A stretch of 64,000 bases of DNA from Mucilaginibacter aquaedulcis (GTDB taxonomy: Bacteria; Bacteroidota; Bacteroidia; Sphingobacteriales; Sphingobacteriaceae): contig NZ_JAUFPR010000003.1 in assembly GCF_030409325.1 (NCBI RefSeq), forward strand, positions 558,001 to 622,000. The letters run 5' to 3'. The notes beneath the pieces were generated by a model that was given only the letters and a program-made list of their open reading frames with translations, did no database searches and had not been told where the DNA came from. This document shows, in pieces, positions 61,395 through 64,000 of the stretch; within the stretch, counting starts at the first letter, position 1; every line of letters starts with the position of its first letter. The position numbers were made by a program, and so were the translations under genes.

Positions 61395-61931
61395 CTATTC
61401 CCCCGCAGGCTCGCTGATGTATTCTTTATAAATAGATTCAAACATGATCTTATCTTCAACTGCCTGGTTAAAAGGTTTATCTAAAAAGCTATTGCTGTAA
61501 CCTATGGCCTTTGCCAGGTTTTTAAGCACTTTGAAATAGGTAACCTCAATACCTTCGATAAGCTGCAGGTAAAAAACGATAAAAACATCACGTTCCATAG
61601 GCGTTTTACCCGCCTTAATGGCCGATATATAGGCTTCCAGCGTCATGGCCTTCATGCCTAATACACTTATCTTCGATTGATCTTCATTAATAGAATTAAA
61701 TATGCCATCCAGGTGCTGAATCTGATATTCAGCATCATTTTTGCAATCTTCAATGGCATTTTTTAAAAACTGCAGGGTCGCCAGTTCTTTAATTTCCTCA
61801 AAAAAGCTGATCAAATGCTGCTTGCCGCAATAAATACTGTTCAGGTGTTCGAGAAATATTTTTTTGAGGTGTTCGTCCTCAAACTTCACATCTTGTGGAG
61901 CGAGGTTGTTAATAGGGGGCTGTGTCATCAC
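61395..61931 (-). CDS. DUF892 ferritin-like protein
   Basis: A 178-residue DUF892 (YciE/YciF) protein with four helices: FLEHLNSIYCGKQHLISFFE, LKNAIEDCKNDAEYQIQHLD, LEAYISAIKAGKTP and DVFIVFYLQLIEGIEVTYFK. Compared with the family, some metal-ligand Glu/His positions are replaced (for example, few His beyond QHL), so metal binding is uncertain. It is the second DUF892 protein of the window and stands alone. Confidence 0.85.
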   Translation of the reverse strand: MMTQPPINNLAPQDVKFEDEHLKKIFLEHLNSIYCGKQHLISFFEEIKELATLQFLKNAIEDCKNDAEYQIQHLDGIFNSINEDQSKISVLGMKAMTLEAYISAIKAGKTPMERDVFIVFYLQLIEGIEVTYFKVLKNLAKAIGYSNSFLDKPFNQAVEDKIMFESIYKEYISEPAGE

Positions 61932-62035
61932 AATAGTTATTAATCGGAAATCAACTATAAATATACATCATAAAATTCTCATTAAAAGCAAATCATTAGC
62001 TCAATAAAATGGCCTGCGGCAATACTTAAAACAAT

Positions 62036-62043
62036 TATATTTG
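62036..62043 (+). promoter_or_regulatory. -7 promoter element of DUF4293 gene
   Basis: TATATTTG followed by CCG matches TAnnTTTG, 23 bp before the ATG. Confidence 0.65.
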
Positions 62044-62065
62044 CCGTATTAATAATTTAATAATC

Positions 62066-62533
62066 ATGCTGCAACGTATTCAAAGCATTTACCTTTTATT
62101 TGCCAGCCTTGTGCTGTTTGCCCTTTTCTTTTTCCCATTAGCACACAACATTTACGTAGCCGATAAACCGGTAAGTGTTATGGTTACCGGTGTTTTTCAG
62201 GACGTGAACGGCTCGCAGCAATATACTGAACATTTTACGGCTCTTACAGCCATAACCGCCATTGTTGCCCTGCTGCCCCTGGCAATTATATTTTTATATA
62301 AAAACCGTAAACAACAAATTACTATTTGCTACAGCGCCATATTGGTACTAATTGGTTTTAGCTTTTGGATGGCCCAAACCGTTAAAAAAGCGATAGGCAG
62401 CGTTCAGCTGGATACCCGCACCATGGGTATTGGTTTGTTTTTAACATCACTGAGCATAGTGCTGATCATATTAGCAGCAAAAAGCATCCACCGCGATGAA
62501 AAGCTGGTACGATCTGCAGATAGGTTGAGGTAA
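62066..62533 (+). CDS. DUF4293 family membrane protein
   Basis: A 155-residue inner-membrane protein with four helices. The start MLQRIQSIYLLFASLVLFAL is the hallmark of the Bacteroidota-specific DUF4293 family; ITICYSAILVLIGFSFWMAQ and LFLTSLSIVLIILAAKSIHR are the later helices. Function unknown. Plus strand, own promoter, followed by a family B repeat. Confidence 0.93.
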   Translation: MLQRIQSIYLLFASLVLFALFFFPLAHNIYVADKPVSVMVTGVFQDVNGSQQYTEHFTALTAITAIVALLPLAIIFLYKNRKQQITICYSAILVLIGFSFWMAQTVKKAIGSVQLDTRTMGIGLFLTSLSIVLIILAAKSIHRDEKLVRSADRLR

Positions 62534-62551
62534 GTTTCCGCTATTCTGCTT

Positions 62552-62655
62552 TTTGTCTGAACCACGATTTATCAGATTAAGGGATTCTCAAGATTATCTA
62601 AAAACCAAGGTAAATTCATTAACCCGATAGATCAGTTTAATCGCGGTTCAGGCAT
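62552..62655. repeat. GTCTGAACC palindromic repeat (B), copy 3
   Basis: TTTTTGTCTGAACCACGATT at the left and AATCGCGGTTCAGGC at the right; the inner part is diverged from copies 1 and 2 (AAGATTATCTAAAAACC). Sits just after the DUF4293 gene. Confidence 0.75.
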
Positions 62656-62835
62656 ACTACATCTCCATCCAATCTCCTTCCCTCTCCGCACCTCACACCC
62701 ATTCCCTTACGCTCATATCCCTGATAACAAGCCTGTTTTATATATAAATAACATAAAATATGGCATTTTTAAACACCATAAAATTCTAATATTACAATAA
62801 ATAAAAAAGGTATAGGAATTGAAAATTAAAGTCGC

Positions 62836-62843
62836 TATCTTTG
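62836..62843 (+). promoter_or_regulatory. -7 promoter element of DEAD-box helicase gene
   Basis: TATCTTTG followed by CGCCC matches TAnnTTTG, 42 bp before the ATG; the leader between is able to fold (GCCCGATTTGGCGATGTTGC). Confidence 0.65.
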
Positions 62844-62884
62844 CGCCCGATTTGGCGATGTTGCCAAATTCGTTATTTTAATTC

Positions 62885-64000
62885 ATGAACCCATTTATTC
62901 AACTGGGAATCCGTCATGATATTGTTAATGCCATCTCTGAGTTAGGGTTTGAAAACCCAACGCCAATCCAGGAACAGTCAATTCCGGTATTGTTAACAGG
63001 CAGCAACGATTTTGTCGGATTAGCCCAAACCGGGACCGGTAAGACTGCTGCCTTTGGCCTACCATTATTAGAGCTGTTGGATTTCGAAGAAAATCATCCA
63101 CAGGCACTTGTTTTATGCCCCACACGTGAACTTTGTTTACAGATCACGAACGACATTAAAAATTACGCCAAGCAAATGAACAACGTTCACGTTGTTGCCG
63201 TTTATGGTGGTGCAAGCATTTCTGATCAGTTACGCCAGATTAAACGCGGTGTACAGATCGTAGTGGCCACTCCGGGCCGTATGCTTGACATCATTAACCG
63301 CAAGGCGATTGATTTTTCGCAGGTAAAATTCGTAGTATTGGATGAAGCTGATGAAATGCTCAACATGGGCTTTCAGGAAGACATTGATAATATCTTATCT
63401 ACCACGCCCGACGAGAAAAAAACCTGGCTGTTTTCGGCTACCATGCCTGCTGAAGTTAGGCGCATAGCCAAAAAATACATGGATGAGCCTTTTGAGCTTA
63501 CCATGGGAACAAAAAATACCGGTAATGCCAACATTGAGCATGAGTACTACATAGTACGTGCCCGTGATAAGTATGCCGCATTTAAACGTATTGTTGATTT
63601 TAACCCTGATATTTTTGGTATTGTATTTTGCCGTACCAAAATTGAAACCCAGGATATTGCAGAAGCCCTGATCAAAGACGGCTATAATGCCGATTCTTTA
63701 CATGGTGACCTGTCACAACAACAACGCGATAAGGTAATGAAACGTTACCGTGAGCGTAACCTGCAGCTATTAATTGCTACGGATGTTGCCGCCCGTGGTA
63801 TCGACGTTAATGATGTTACACACGTTATTAACTACTCTTTGCCTGACGAGGTTGAAAACTACACCCACCGTAGCGGTCGTACTGCCCGTGCCGGTAAAAC
63901 CGGTGTATCAATTGCTATTGTTAACGCTAAGGAATTAGGCAAAATACGCCAGATTGAACGCGTTATAGGCAAAAAATTTGTTAAGGCCGAAATACCAAGC
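62885..64000 (+). CDS. DEAD-box RNA helicase (3' end outside window)
   Basis: The first 372 codons of a DEAD-box RNA helicase. Motifs in order: Q motif (FENPTPIQEQSIPVLL), AQTGTGKTAAFGLPLL (Walker A), PTRELCLQI, ATPGRMLDII, VLDEADEMLNMGF (DEAD), FSATMPAEVRR, CRTKIETQDI, TDVAARGIDVNDVTHVINYS and HRSGRTARAG. The ATG at 62885 begins MNPFIQLGIRHDIVNAISEL. The C-terminal part and stop lie beyond position 64000. Such helicases unwind structured mRNA and help ribosome assembly, notably in the cold. Confidence 0.96.
   Translation, partial: MNPFIQLGIRHDIVNAISELGFENPTPIQEQSIPVLLTGSNDFVGLAQTGTGKTAAFGLPLLELLDFEENHPQALVLCPTRELCLQITNDIKNYAKQMNNVHVVAVYGGASISDQLRQIKRGVQIVVATPGRMLDIINRKAIDFSQVKFVVLDEADEMLNMGFQEDIDNILSTTPDEKKTWLFSATMPAEVRRIAKKYMDEPFELTMGTKNTGNANIEHEYYIVRARDKYAAFKRIVDFNPDIFGIVFCRTKIETQDIAEALIKDGYNADSLHGDLSQQQRDKVMKRYRERNLQLLIATDVAARGIDVNDVTHVINYSLPDEVENYTHRSGRTARAGKTGVSIAIVNAKELGKIRQIERVIGKKFVKAEIPS

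Overview
The window reads as chromosome of a Bacteroidota bacterium, most likely Sphingobacteriaceae (Mucilaginibacter- or Pedobacter-like). Support: TAnnTTTG-type promoter -7 elements, few Shine-Dalgarno sites, the typical Bacteroidota blocks rpmB-rpmG-DUF4295-ftsY-rimO and ftsX-DUF3098-uppP-truB-ribF, the lineage-marker families DUF4293/DUF3098/DUF4295, a bacillithiol enzyme (BshC), LytS/LytTR signalling and FtsX-type permeases. Genus placement is inference.

Layout. (1) About 0.8-33 kb is accessory and stress-oriented. It starts with a large unknown alpha-helical protein, then a co-directional set for Mn-catalase, a small lipoprotein, transaldolase and a DUF2383/DUF892 ferritin-like fusion. 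Next come an eroded serine recombinase, a secreted esterase, a wrecked hybrid histidine kinase, a GAF histidine kinase with a receiver protein, an iron-permease family protein, an ECF sigma factor, a cytoplasmic alpha-amylase, a nonsense-interrupted DUF1003 gene, an FtsX-type permease, a LytS/LytTR pair, a cupin, a Crp/Fnr regulator and a secreted RidA. (2) At 26.5-32.5 kb a LOV-domain (blue-light type) histidine kinase is divergent from a six-gene stressosome operon: RsbR, RsbS, RsbT, an ATPase-PP2C fusion (RsbX/RsbU-like), a histidine kinase whose N-terminus is a degenerate RsbT-like domain, and a receiver protein. Gene overlaps make this one transcription unit. It is the most interesting system here: a stressosome whose output appears wired to two-component signalling instead of a SigB partner switch. 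(3) A tRNA-Ala(GGC) at 33.6 kb, with its 3' end facing the accessory side and an excisionase-like HTH gene beside it, looks like an island boundary. (4) 34-64 kb is mostly minus-strand housekeeping DNA: lpxB, surE, bshC, rimO, ftsY, ribosomal proteins L33 and L28, acs (plus strand), a peptidase, secA, ribF, truB, uppP, ftsX, an ABC exporter, truA and a DEAD-box helicase cut by the window end.

The intergenic regions right of about 39 kb hold at least six families of palindromic repeats. I saw none of these families left of the tRNA, which independently suggests a different history for the two halves. Two tandem, previously unlabelled micro-genes (42 and 53 codons) with matching N-termini and divergent C-termini lie at 36.84-37.17 kb.

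All calls come from reading the sequence and family knowledge; no database search was run.
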